Source: Geobacter sp.
GTDB taxonomy: Bacteria; Desulfobacterota; Desulfuromonadia; Geobacterales; Geobacteraceae
Length of the DNA: 64,000 nt
Assembly: GCA_003490025.1 (NCBI GenBank)
Contig: DNJC01000060.1
Coordinates: forward strand, 62,001 to 126,000
Direction: 5' to 3'
The first letter of the stretch is position 1. Each line of letters begins with the position of its first letter. Of this stretch, positions 48,615 through 56,843 are shown piece by piece. The notes under the pieces are model-generated. The model was given only the letters and a program-made list of their open reading frames with translations, was not told the DNA's origin and searched no databases. The position numbers were made by a program, and so were the translations under genes.

Positions 48615-50567
48615 ATGAAAAATAAGATAGCCGCCTTAACCATCGCCGTCTCGCTTTGCGTCTCCCCGCTTGTCTTCGCCGCAGCGGCCCCGGCCGTGGG
48701 CACCGCTGCCGCGGCGCCGGCCGCTTCGATAGCTGCGCCCGCGAAGAGCGCTCCGGCCGCCGCAACCGCCAAGGCCGCCGAGGCCCCGGCCGCCAAGGTG
48801 ACGCCCAACCGCGGCATCACCATCGGCATGTTCGCCATCATCATCGCCGTCACCATGGGGGTCGTGGTCTGGGCCGCCAAGAAGACGCAGACCGCCGCCG
48901 ACTTCTACACCGCGGGGGGCGGGATCACCGGGTTCCAGAACGGCTGGGCCATCGCCGGCGACTACATGTCCGCCGCCTCCTTCCTCGGGATGTCCGGTCT
49001 CATCTCCCTCTACGGCATAGACGGGTTCATGTACGCGGTGGGGCCGATGTTCTCCTTCATCGCGATCCTCCTGGTCATCGCGGAGCCGTGCCGCAACGCG
49101 GGGAAATACACGCTGGGGGATATCCTCTCCTTCAGGTCCTCGCCTAAGATCGTGCGCGGCGTTGCGGCCCTCTCCACGGTCACCGTCTCCATCTTCTACC
49201 TCATCGCGCAGATGGTCGGGGCCGGGAAGCTGATGCAGATGCTTTTGGGCATCCCGTACCGCGTTTCCGTCATCGGGGTCGGCGCGCTCATGGTCGCCTA
49301 CGTGGTTTTCGGCGGCATGAAGGCCACCACCTGGGTGCAGATCATCAAGGCGTCGCTCCTCATGGGTGCTACCACCGTCCTTTGCATCCTCGTCGCGGCG
49401 AAGGCCGGTTTCAACCCGGTCACCTTCTTCACCGACATCGTCAACAGCAGCGCCATCCAGGAGCACGTCAGGATGAACGTGCTGAAGGACGTGGTGCCCA
49501 AGGACGGCTTCAACTACGGCCAGCGCTTCCTGGAGCCGGGACTCTTCCTCAAGAGCCCGCTGGACCAGATATCCCTCGGCATCGCCTGGGCCCTCGGCGC
49601 CGCCGGCCTCCCGCACATCCTGATGCGCTTCTTCACCGTCCCGAGCGCCAAGGAGGCGAGGAAATCGATCATCATCGCCCTCTTCCTCAACTCCAGCTTC
49701 TTCTTCATGATCAGCATCATCGGTTTCGGCGCCGCCCTCTACCTCACCCCGCAGAGCATCCTGGCCGTCGACAAGGGGGGCAACATGGCGACCCTGCTTC
49801 TGGCCCAGCACATGGGCGGCGGCGCGGGCAGCCTCGGCGGCGACATCTTCCTCGCCTTCATCTGCGCGGTCGCCTTCGCGACGATTCTCGCCGTCGTCTC
49901 CGGCCTCGTGCTGGCAGCCTCGGCGGCCATCGCGCACGACGTCTACGTGAACATCATCAAGGACGGCAAGGCGGACCAGCACCTGCAGGTGAAGGTCGCC
50001 CGCGTCACCTCCCTTTTCGTCGGCACCTCGGCGATCCTCATGGGGCTTGCGGCGGAGAAGGAGAACGTGGTGGCCCTGGTCGCTCTCGCCTTCGCCGTTG
50101 CCGCCTCGGGTAACTTCCCGGTGATCATGCTGTCGCTCTTCTGGAAGAAGTTCAACACGGCCGGCATCGTCTCGGGTCTCGTGGTCGGAACGGTCGTGGC
50201 GCTTTCCCTGGTGGTGGTCTCGCCGGTGATGACCTATCCTAAGAAGGTGGCCGCCGACGCCAGGAAGGTGGTGGAAACCCTGGAGAAGAAGGTGGCCGGC
50301 GGCGCGGTGCTCACCGACAAGGAGGCGAAGACCCTGGAGAAGTCGAAGGTCGACTACGAGAAGAACAAGGACGGGACCTCCATGGTCGGGCTGGACAAGC
50401 CGATCTTCCCGCTCAAGAACCCCGGCATCGTCTCCGTGCCGCTCGGCTTCCTGGCCGCCGTCATCGGCTGTCTGCTGTTCCGCGACCGCCGTGCCGAGGA
50501 GATGTTCGCCGAGATCGACGTGCGGCAGAACACCGGGATAGGGATCGCCAAGGCGAGCGACCATTAG
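48615..50567 (+). CDS. ActP-like cation/acetate symporter (SSS family), copy 1
   Basis: 650 aa, longer than the usual 550. A signal-like N-terminus and an Ala/Pro-rich stretch (residues 20-65) precede 13 or so membrane helices of the sodium:solute symporter fold. Typical segments are SAASFLGMSGLISLYGIDGF and ASGNFPVIMLSLFWKKFNTA. An extra hydrophilic stretch of about 55 residues lies before the last helix (near 550-605: KVVETLEKKVAGGAVLTDKE). It should import acetate or propionate with Na+ or H+. Its paralogue at 59602 has the same two extras. Confidence 0.9.
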   Translation: MKNKIAALTIAVSLCVSPLVFAAAAPAVGTAAAAPAASIAAPAKSAPAAATAKAAEAPAAKVTPNRGITIGMFAIIIAVTMGVVVWAAKKTQTAADFYTAGGGITGFQNGWAIAGDYMSAASFLGMSGLISLYGIDGFMYAVGPMFSFIAILLVIAEPCRNAGKYTLGDILSFRSSPKIVRGVAALSTVTVSIFYLIAQMVGAGKLMQMLLGIPYRVSVIGVGALMVAYVVFGGMKATTWVQIIKASLLMGATTVLCILVAAKAGFNPVTFFTDIVNSSAIQEHVRMNVLKDVVPKDGFNYGQRFLEPGLFLKSPLDQISLGIAWALGAAGLPHILMRFFTVPSAKEARKSIIIALFLNSSFFFMISIIGFGAALYLTPQSILAVDKGGNMATLLLAQHMGGGAGSLGGDIFLAFICAVAFATILAVVSGLVLAASAAIAHDVYVNIIKDGKADQHLQVKVARVTSLFVGTSAILMGLAAEKENVVALVALAFAVAASGNFPVIMLSLFWKKFNTAGIVSGLVVGTVVALSLVVVSPVMTYPKKVAADARKVVETLEKKVAGGAVLTDKEAKTLEKSKVDYEKNKDGTSMVGLDKPIFPLKNPGIVSVPLGFLAAVIGCLLFRDRRAEEMFAEIDVRQNTGIGIAKASDH

Positions 50568-50576
50568 ACACGAAGA

Positions 50577-50609
50577 GGGGAGCCCGGCAGGTAGCCGCCG
50601 GGCTCCCCA
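50577..50609 (+). terminator. Hairpin after ActP copy 1
   Basis: GGGGAGCCCGGC and GCCGGGCTCCCC pair around AGGTAGCC. The 3' side lacks a T-tract, so it is a weak terminator or mRNA-stabilising hairpin. Confidence 0.5.
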
Positions 50610-50630
50610 TCAGGCGGCAGTTCTGCTGAT

Positions 50631-50855
50631 GCAACGCCCTCACCCCAACCCTCTCCCGGAGGGCGAGGGGGCTGAAACGGCAGTGCCATCAAGCAGATAC
50701 ACCCGACGGGATTGGTGGTCCCTCAGGGTGCAGGTGATCGAGCGTCCCCTCGCCCTCCGGGAGAGGGACAGGGTGAGGGAGTTGCAGTTCTGCAGACCAA
50801 GGAACAGGTGAGGGTGTTTTTGGCTGCAGTTCGCGGCAGGAATGCCGATCCTACA
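50631..50855. repeat. Inverted pair of dispersed repeats
   Basis: The gap from 50568 to 50880 is filled by repeats. The CTCACCCC...GGGCGAGGGG element occurs at 50637-50670 and inverted at 50745-50787, flanked by GCAAC/GTTGC. A single arm of the GGCATTCCTGCCGCG element follows, inverted, at 50831-50853. No gene was found. Confidence 0.65.
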
Positions 50856-50880
50856 TCAGGTAGACATACGGGAGGTGATC

Positions 50881-51453
50881 ATGACCACACAGAGTGCTTT
50901 GCAGGAAGTGGAGCCGGCAACCGTGGCCGGCGACGAAGGGATACAGCTTCTTTACTCGCTCAGCAAGGAGGAACTGGTCCGGATCATCGTCGACGACGCC
51001 AAAAACTGGCTCGCGCACGACGGCGTCTGGTTCCAGTCACTGGAAAAGAAGCACGGCATGGACGTGGCGGTCGAGATCGACACGGACGCCTGGCGGCTTT
51101 TCACCGCCATCGAGGCGAAAAGGATCATGGAGCGGCTGGGACTGAAGCCGGGCGGCGGAATTCCCGCGCTGGTCGAGTGCCTGAAACACCGCTTCTACGC
51201 GAGGATAAACCTGCAGCAGTGCGTGGAGGTCACCGAGACTCGCGCCGTGTTCCGGATGATCGACTGCCGCGTGCAGTCGGCCCGCAAACGGAAGGGGCTG
51301 GCGGACCATCCCTGCAAATCGGTCGGCATCGTCGAATATTCCGGGTTTGCCAGCGCCATCGATCCCAGGATCAAGACCCGCTGCCTGGCCTGCCCCCCGG
51401 ACGAGCACCCCGAGGATTTCTGGTGCGCCTGGGAGTTCACCCTGTCCGATTGA
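50881..51453 (+). CDS. Conserved hypothetical protein (possibly DUF6125)
   Basis: 190 aa, no signal peptide or membrane helix. The first half is helical (ELVRIIVDDAKNWLAHDGVW, EAKRIMERLG). The second half is strand-rich and has five Cys, several near His/Glu: CKSVGIVEYSGFAS, RCLACPPDEHPEDFWCAWEF. This pattern resembles small cytosolic proteins annotated DUF6125, related to the L-2-amino-thiazoline-4-carboxylate hydrolase-like group; the assignment is uncertain. GGGAGG precedes the ATG. It lies 39 bp before the IcmF gene and may be co-transcribed; a metal or cobalamin link is only a guess. Confidence 0.55.
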   Translation: MTTQSALQEVEPATVAGDEGIQLLYSLSKEELVRIIVDDAKNWLAHDGVWFQSLEKKHGMDVAVEIDTDAWRLFTAIEAKRIMERLGLKPGGGIPALVECLKHRFYARINLQQCVEVTETRAVFRMIDCRVQSARKRKGLADHPCKSVGIVEYSGFASAIDPRIKTRCLACPPDEHPEDFWCAWEFTLSD

Positions 51454-51492
51454 GGCAGCGGCCTCCCCACTCAATGAACAAGGAGAAACGAT

Positions 51493-54400
51493 ATGCACAC
51501 CGCAGCCGCGGCACCCTACAAAGCGAAGAACAAGATCCGTTTCGTCACGGCGACCAGTCTCTTTGACGGCCATGACGCGTCCACCAACATAATAAGGCGC
51601 ATGCTCCAGGCCTCGGGGGCCGAGGTGATCCACCTGGGGCACAACCGGTCCGTGGAGGTGATCGTCAGCGCGGCCATCCAGGAGGACGCCCAGGGGATAG
51701 CGGTGAGCTGTTACCAGGGTGGGCATGTCCCTTTCTTCAAGTACATCCGGGACCTCCTGAAGGAGCGTGGCGCGGAGCACATCCGGGTCTTCGGCGGCGG
51801 CGGCGGGGTGATAGTCCCCGACGAGATCCGCGAGATCGAGGGGTACGGGGTGAGCAAGATCTTCTCGCCGGAGGACGGCCGCAGGATGGGGCTGCAGGGG
51901 ATGATCAACCACATGCTGGAGCTGTGCGACTTCGCCCCGCAGCGCGACCTCGACGAGGAGATCGGGAAGCTGGCCGAGGGTGAGATCCGCGCCGTCAACA
52001 CCCTGATCACCCTGGCGGAGCAGGCGGTGCAGCAGCACGATGAGGGGTACACGACGATACGGGGGCGTATCCAGTCCCTGGGTGGCGAGGTTCCCGTGCT
52101 CGGGATCACGGGGACCGGCGGCGCCGGGAAAAGCTCCATCACGGACGAGCTGGTGCGCCGCTTCATCAGGGACTTCCCCGACAAAAGGGTGGCGATCCTG
52201 GCCGTCGACCCCTCCCGCCAGCGGACCGGCGGGGCGCTCCTGGGCGACCGGATCAGGATGAACTCCATCAACACGGAGCGGGTCTACATGCGCTCGCTTG
52301 CCACCCGCGAATCCCATTCCGAACTCTCCGCGGCGATCAAGGACGCGATCGACGTGGTCCGCGCCGCCGGTTTCGATTTCGTCATCATCGAGACGTCCGG
52401 GATCGGGCAGGGGGACGCGGGGGTCGTCGAGATTTGCGACGTCTCCCTGTACGTGATGACCTGCGAGTTCGGCGCGCCGACCCAGCTGGAGAAGATCGAC
52501 ATGCTCGACTTCGCCGACCTGGTGGCGCTGAACAAGTTCGAGCGCAAGGGTGCGCTGGACGCGCTCAGAAACGTCAGGAAGCAGTACCGGCGCAACCGCA
52601 ACCTCTTCGAGCTTGCCGACACCGAACTCCCGATCTTCGGGACCATCGCCTCCCAGTTCAACGACCCCGGCACCAACGTCCTGTACCTGGCTTTGCTGGA
52701 AAGGTTGAACGAGAAGAAACAGGTGGGATGGCACTCAAGCCTTGAGGTCGCGGAGACGGAAAGCCTCAAGAAGTACGTGATACCGCCCGACCGGGTCCAT
52801 TACCTCGGCGAGATCGTCCAGAGCGTGCGCGGCTACCGAAAGACGGTGGAGGAACAGTCCGGGGTGGCCCGGAACCTGTTCCAGCTGAAGGGGGCCCGGG
52901 AGCTGGTGCAGGGAGAGGGGACGCGTGCGGAGCTGGACCAGCTGATCGGCTCCCTGGACTGCAAGCTGAACGAAGAGTCCAGGCGCATCATCGAGGGATG
53001 GCCGGAGCTGAAGGCCTCCTACCGCAGCGAGGCGCTCGTCACCAAGGTGCGCGACAAGGAGATCAGGACCGATCTCTACACCACCTCCCTCTCCGGGTCC
53101 AGGATCGCCCGCGTCTGCGTCCCGGACTACCGGGACCTGGGCGAGATCGTCAAGTGGAGCATGAAAGAGAACCTGCCGGGGTACTTCCCGTACACGGCGG
53201 GGGTGTTCCCCTTCAAGCGCGTCGAGGAGGACCCTAAGCGGCAGTTCGCGGGCGAAGGGACGCCGGAGCGGACCAACCGGCGCTTCCACTACCTCTGCCA
53301 GGACGACGGCGCGAAAAGGCTCTCCACCGCCTTCGACAGCGTGACGCTCTACGGAGAGGACCCGGACTACCCGCCCGACGTCTACGGCAAGGTGGGGGAG
53401 AGCGGCGTGTCGATCTGCACCGTCGAGGACGTGCAGAAGCTCTACGCCGGCTTCGACCTCTGCGCCCCCTCGACCAGCGTCTCCATCACCATCAACGGAC
53501 CGGCGCCGATGATGCTGGCGATGTTCTTCAACGCCGCCATCGAGCAGCAGGTGGAGCAGTTCAGGAAGGAAAAGGGGCGCGAGCCGTCGGCCGAGGAGTA
53601 CCAGGAACTGAAGTGCTGCACGCTGCAGACGGTGCGCGGCACGGTGCAGGCGGACATTCTCAAGGAGGACCAGGGGCAGAACACCTGCATCTTCTCCACC
53701 GAGTTCGCCCTGAAGATGATGGGGGACATCCAGCAGTACTTCATCGAGCAGAAGGTGAGGAACTACTACTCCGTATCCATCAGCGGCTACCACATCGCCG
53801 AGGCCGGAGCGAACCCGATCTCGCAGCTCGCCTTCACGCTCTCCAACGGATTCACCTACGTGGAGTACTACCTCTCGCGCGGCATGCACATCGACGACTT
53901 CGCGCCGAACCTCTCCTATTTCTTCTCCAACGGGCTCGACCCGGAGTACACGGTGATAGGAAGGGTGGCGCGGCGCATCTGGGCCGTGGTGATGCGGGAG
54001 AAGTACGGCGCCAACGACCGGAGCCAGAAGCTCAAGTACCACATCCAGACCAGCGGCCGGTCGCTGCACGCCCAGGAGATGGATTTCAACGACATCCGGA
54101 CCACGCTCCAGGCCCTGATGGCCATCTACGACAACTGCAACTCGCTGCACACCAACGCCTATGACGAGGCGGTCACCACCCCCACCGAGGAATCGGTGCG
54201 CAGGGCGATGGCGGTGCAGATGATCATCACCAAGGAGCTGGGGCTCGCCAGGAACGAGAACCCGCTCCAGGGCGCCTTCATCATCGACGAGCTGACGGAC
54301 CTGGTGGAGGAGGCCGTACTCGTCGAGTTCGAGCGGATCGACCAGAGGGGAGGCGTGCTGGGGGCGATGGAGACCCAGTACCAGCGAGGCAAGATCCAGG

Positions 54401-54741
54401 ACGAGTCGATGCTCTACGAGCACAAGAAGCACTCCGGGGAACTCCCGATCGTCGGCGTCAACACCTTCCTCAACCCGCGAGCCGACGAGGAAGGGTACCA
54501 GGTACCGGGCGAGCTGGCGCGGGCGACGCATGAGGAGAAGGAGCAGCAGATCAAGAACCTGCGAGCCTTCCAGGAGCGGAACAAGGAGAAGGCGCCCCAG
54601 GCGCTGAAGCGTCTGCAGGAGGTCGCCGTCTCCGGCGGCAACATCTTCGGCGAACTGATGGAGACGGTGAAGTACGCCTCGCTCGGGCAGATCACCCGGG
54701 CGCTCTACGAGGTGGGCGGCGAGTACCGGCGCAACATGTAG
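51493..54741 (+). CDS. icmF: Fused acyl-CoA mutase/G-protein chaperone, IcmF type
   Basis: 1082 aa. Three parts are fused: an N-terminal adenosylcobalamin domain (TATSLFDGHDASTNIIRRML, DGHDAS carrying the lower axial His), a central MeaB-like GTPase (GITGTGGAGKSS, DPSRQRTGGALLGDRIRM, NKFERKGALDALRN), and a C-terminal mutase domain (YFPYTAGVFPFKRVEEDPKR, YSVSISGYHIAEAGANPISQ, SLHTNAYDEAVTTPTEESVR). This is the IcmF order. IcmF interconverts isobutyryl- and butyryl-CoA (some also pivalyl-/isovaleryl-CoA) with built-in GTP-dependent cofactor gating. Gene context of acid transport and CoA transfer fits use of branched or short acids. AAGGAG precedes the ATG. Confidence 0.93.
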   Translation: MHTAAAAPYKAKNKIRFVTATSLFDGHDASTNIIRRMLQASGAEVIHLGHNRSVEVIVSAAIQEDAQGIAVSCYQGGHVPFFKYIRDLLKERGAEHIRVFGGGGGVIVPDEIREIEGYGVSKIFSPEDGRRMGLQGMINHMLELCDFAPQRDLDEEIGKLAEGEIRAVNTLITLAEQAVQQHDEGYTTIRGRIQSLGGEVPVLGITGTGGAGKSSITDELVRRFIRDFPDKRVAILAVDPSRQRTGGALLGDRIRMNSINTERVYMRSLATRESHSELSAAIKDAIDVVRAAGFDFVIIETSGIGQGDAGVVEICDVSLYVMTCEFGAPTQLEKIDMLDFADLVALNKFERKGALDALRNVRKQYRRNRNLFELADTELPIFGTIASQFNDPGTNVLYLALLERLNEKKQVGWHSSLEVAETESLKKYVIPPDRVHYLGEIVQSVRGYRKTVEEQSGVARNLFQLKGARELVQGEGTRAELDQLIGSLDCKLNEESRRIIEGWPELKASYRSEALVTKVRDKEIRTDLYTTSLSGSRIARVCVPDYRDLGEIVKWSMKENLPGYFPYTAGVFPFKRVEEDPKRQFAGEGTPERTNRRFHYLCQDDGAKRLSTAFDSVTLYGEDPDYPPDVYGKVGESGVSICTVEDVQKLYAGFDLCAPSTSVSITINGPAPMMLAMFFNAAIEQQVEQFRKEKGREPSAEEYQELKCCTLQTVRGTVQADILKEDQGQNTCIFSTEFALKMMGDIQQYFIEQKVRNYYSVSISGYHIAEAGANPISQLAFTLSNGFTYVEYYLSRGMHIDDFAPNLSYFFSNGLDPEYTVIGRVARRIWAVVMREKYGANDRSQKLKYHIQTSGRSLHAQEMDFNDIRTTLQALMAIYDNCNSLHTNAYDEAVTTPTEESVRRAMAVQMIITKELGLARNENPLQGAFIIDELTDLVEEAVLVEFERIDQRGGVLGAMETQYQRGKIQDESMLYEHKKHSGELPIVGVNTFLNPRADEEGYQVPGELARATHEEKEQQIKNLRAFQERNKEKAPQALKRLQEVAVSGGNIFGELMETVKYASLGQITRALYEVGGEYRRNM

Positions 54742-54746
54742 CAACT

Positions 54747-55055
54747 CTCCCTCACCCCGATCCGCCTGCGCCAAGGCTACGGCGGTTGAAGGCCCTGCGG
54801 GAGAAGCAAACTCAACCCCTCTCCCTCCGGGAGAGGGTGGCCGGAGGCCGGGTGAGGGCGTTGCCACGAAGGGACCGATAGCCGGTAGCGCCGCCCTCAC
54901 CCCGACCCTCTCCCGGGGGGTGAGGGGGAGTTGGCGCGGAAGGTGTAAGAGTACAGGAGGAAACCTGTAGGAGCGGCATTCCTGCCGCGATTGATTGCCC
55001 TCACCCCGATCCGCCTGCGCCAAGGCTACGGCGGGTGAAGGCCCGGAAGGCGAGG
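54747..55055. repeat. Cluster of dispersed repeat units
   Basis: The gap holds at least five units: CTCACCCCGATCCGCCTGCG (54751 on) and the same again from 54999; the CCCTCTCCCTCCGGGAGAGG unit near 54816-54840; CTCACCCCGACCCTCTCCCG at 54895-54925; and a GGAGCGGCATTCCTGCCGCG arm at 54970-54990. No gene was found. Confidence 0.65.
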
Positions 55056-55082
55056 GGGAGCAGGACTGAGCTGGAGGAACAC

Positions 55083-55667
55083 ATGGACGTATTCGAGGTC
55101 ATCAACAACAGGCGGAGCATCAGGAAGTACAAGGATATCCCGGTGTCTTGGGACAAGGTCGGGCTGGTGCTGGAAGCGGCAAGGCTCGCGCCTTCCTGGA
55201 AGAACATGCAGTGCTGGCGCTTCCTCGTGCTGAACTCTGGGGAGAAAAAACAGGCACTTTTGAACGGGTTTTCGGACGAGAACCCCGGGAAGAAGGCTCT
55301 CGCGCAGGCGCCGGTGGTGATTGTGGTCTGCGCGGATCCTGCCGAGTCAGGGATTGAGAACGGCATAGAGTACTACGTCGCCGATACTGCCATAGCTTTC
55401 GAACACATATGTCTCGCCGCACACGGTCTCGGACTTGGCACCTGCTGGATGGGATGGTATGATGAGTCGGCCATAAAGGAACAGCTGGGAATTCCGGAGA
55501 GTATCAGGGTGGTCGGCGTGACGCCGCTTGGCTATCCCGACCAGGAACCTAAACAGCGACCGCGCAAGGATCTGACAGAGATTGCCTACTTCAATGATTG
55601 GGGGACGACTAATGCTGACCAGACAGGAATCGCAACAAAGAGTTGCCAGGCTGCAACAGGAACTTAA
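55083..55667 (+). CDS. Nitroreductase family protein
   Basis: 194 aa. The FMN-binding start VFEVINNRRSIRKYKDIPVS and the SWKNMQCWRFLVL segment, with later HICLAAHGLGLGTCWMGWYD, are typical of NADPH:FMN nitroreductases. It reduces quinones, nitro groups or acts in other FMN-dependent chemistry; the true substrate is unknown. GGAGG precedes the ATG. The last 17-19 residues (after YFNDWG) are poorly conserved in type and read into the next gene: a 56-bp overlap with the M24 gene. A small shift in the stop position of this gene may have created it. Confidence 0.85.
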   Translation: MDVFEVINNRRSIRKYKDIPVSWDKVGLVLEAARLAPSWKNMQCWRFLVLNSGEKKQALLNGFSDENPGKKALAQAPVVIVVCADPAESGIENGIEYYVADTAIAFEHICLAAHGLGLGTCWMGWYDESAIKEQLGIPESIRVVGVTPLGYPDQEPKQRPRKDLTEIAYFNDWGTTNADQTGIATKSCQAATGT

Positions 55668-56781
55668 GTCGAAGGAGATCGACGGAGCGCTCTTCATCTA
55701 TCCCATCGACGTCTACTATTTCACCGGCACGCGCCAGAACTCGACCCTCTGGGTGCCGGCAGAAGGAAGTCCGCGCCTCATGGTGCGCAAGAGCTACAGC
55801 CGGGCCCGGCAGGAAAGCTGCATCGAGGAGACCCGACCCTTTCCCTCCAGCAAGGAATTCCCCGATCTCTTCGGGCCCGAAATTACCAGGATAGGGTTCA
55901 CCTTCGACGTAGCGCCGGTGCAGCAGTACAACTACTACGCGAAGCTGCTGCCGGGGCGCGAGTTCGTGGACATCTCCTCCATCAACCGCGACATCCGTTC
56001 GGTAAAGTCGACCTGGGAGCTGGAACAGATGCGCGACAGCGGGGCGCGCCTTTGCGCCATCTTCAAGGAAGTACCGTCGTTCCTGAAAGAGGGTATGCGC
56101 GAGGTGGACCTGGCCGCCGAGTTCGAGTACCGCCTGAGGAAAGCGGGGGGCGAGGGGTACGTGCGGATGCGGTCCTTCAACCAGGAACTCTTCCAGGGAC
56201 TGGCCGTCTCTTCCGCCACCGCCTGCGATCCCGGTTTCTTCGACGGCGCGGTGACCGGACAGGGGATGTCCAGCGCCTCCCCGCACGGCGCTTCCGCTGC
56301 GACCATCTGCGCTAACACGCCCGTACTCATCGACTATACCGGCGTCTTCAACGGCTACATCGTCGACATGACCCGTTTCTTCGTGATCGGGAAACTCGAC
56401 CCAGAACTGGAGCGCGGTTTTGCCACGGCAATCGCCATCCAGAACTACGTGGTGGAAAACCTGAAGCCGGGGGCGATCTGCGAGGAATTGTTCCTCAAGG
56501 CGGCGCAGATGGCTGAGTCCGCGGGACTTGCCCAGAACTTCATGGGTGCTCCGGGGGAGAATGCCAAGTTCGTCGGTCATGGCGTGGGGCTGGAACTCGA
56601 CGAGTTCCCGGTGCTCGCACAGGGGTTCAAGGTCGCGCTGCAGGAAGGACAGACCATAGCCATCGAGCCGAAGTTCGTCTTTCCGGGGAAGGGAGTGATC
56701 GGGATCGAGAACACGTTCGCCGTCAGCAGCAACGGTGGCGTGAAACTGACCGACATGCCGGACGAGGTCGTCTCCCTTTAG
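55612..56781 (+). CDS. M24 family aminopeptidase (Xaa-Pro dipeptidase-like)
   Basis: 389 aa. An N-terminal creatinase-like domain (ALFIYPIDVYYFTGTRQNST) is followed by a pita-bread catalytic domain. Expected metal ligands can be seen: IDYTGVFNGYIVDMTRFFVI (two Asp), FVGHGVGLELDEFP (His), AIEPKFVFPGKGVIGIENTF (two Glu). It would cleave Xaa-Pro dipeptides or a related amide. ATG at 55612 follows GGGGGA. It overlaps the nitroreductase gene by 56 bp and so is probably co-expressed. Confidence 0.87.
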   Translation: MLTRQESQQRVARLQQELKSKEIDGALFIYPIDVYYFTGTRQNSTLWVPAEGSPRLMVRKSYSRARQESCIEETRPFPSSKEFPDLFGPEITRIGFTFDVAPVQQYNYYAKLLPGREFVDISSINRDIRSVKSTWELEQMRDSGARLCAIFKEVPSFLKEGMREVDLAAEFEYRLRKAGGEGYVRMRSFNQELFQGLAVSSATACDPGFFDGAVTGQGMSSASPHGASAATICANTPVLIDYTGVFNGYIVDMTRFFVIGKLDPELERGFATAIAIQNYVVENLKPGAICEELFLKAAQMAESAGLAQNFMGAPGENAKFVGHGVGLELDEFPVLAQGFKVALQEGQTIAIEPKFVFPGKGVIGIENTFAVSSNGGVKLTDMPDEVVSL

Positions 56782-56843
56782 TCATAGGCTTTGCATCGAG
56801 GATTTGCCGGGAAGGCAACCATTTCTGCTGTGTCGAGGTAACC

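Noticed and set aside
54742..55082. Remnant of a mobile element
   Set aside because: No transposase fragment or target duplication was seen; the region is made of short dispersed hairpin repeats.
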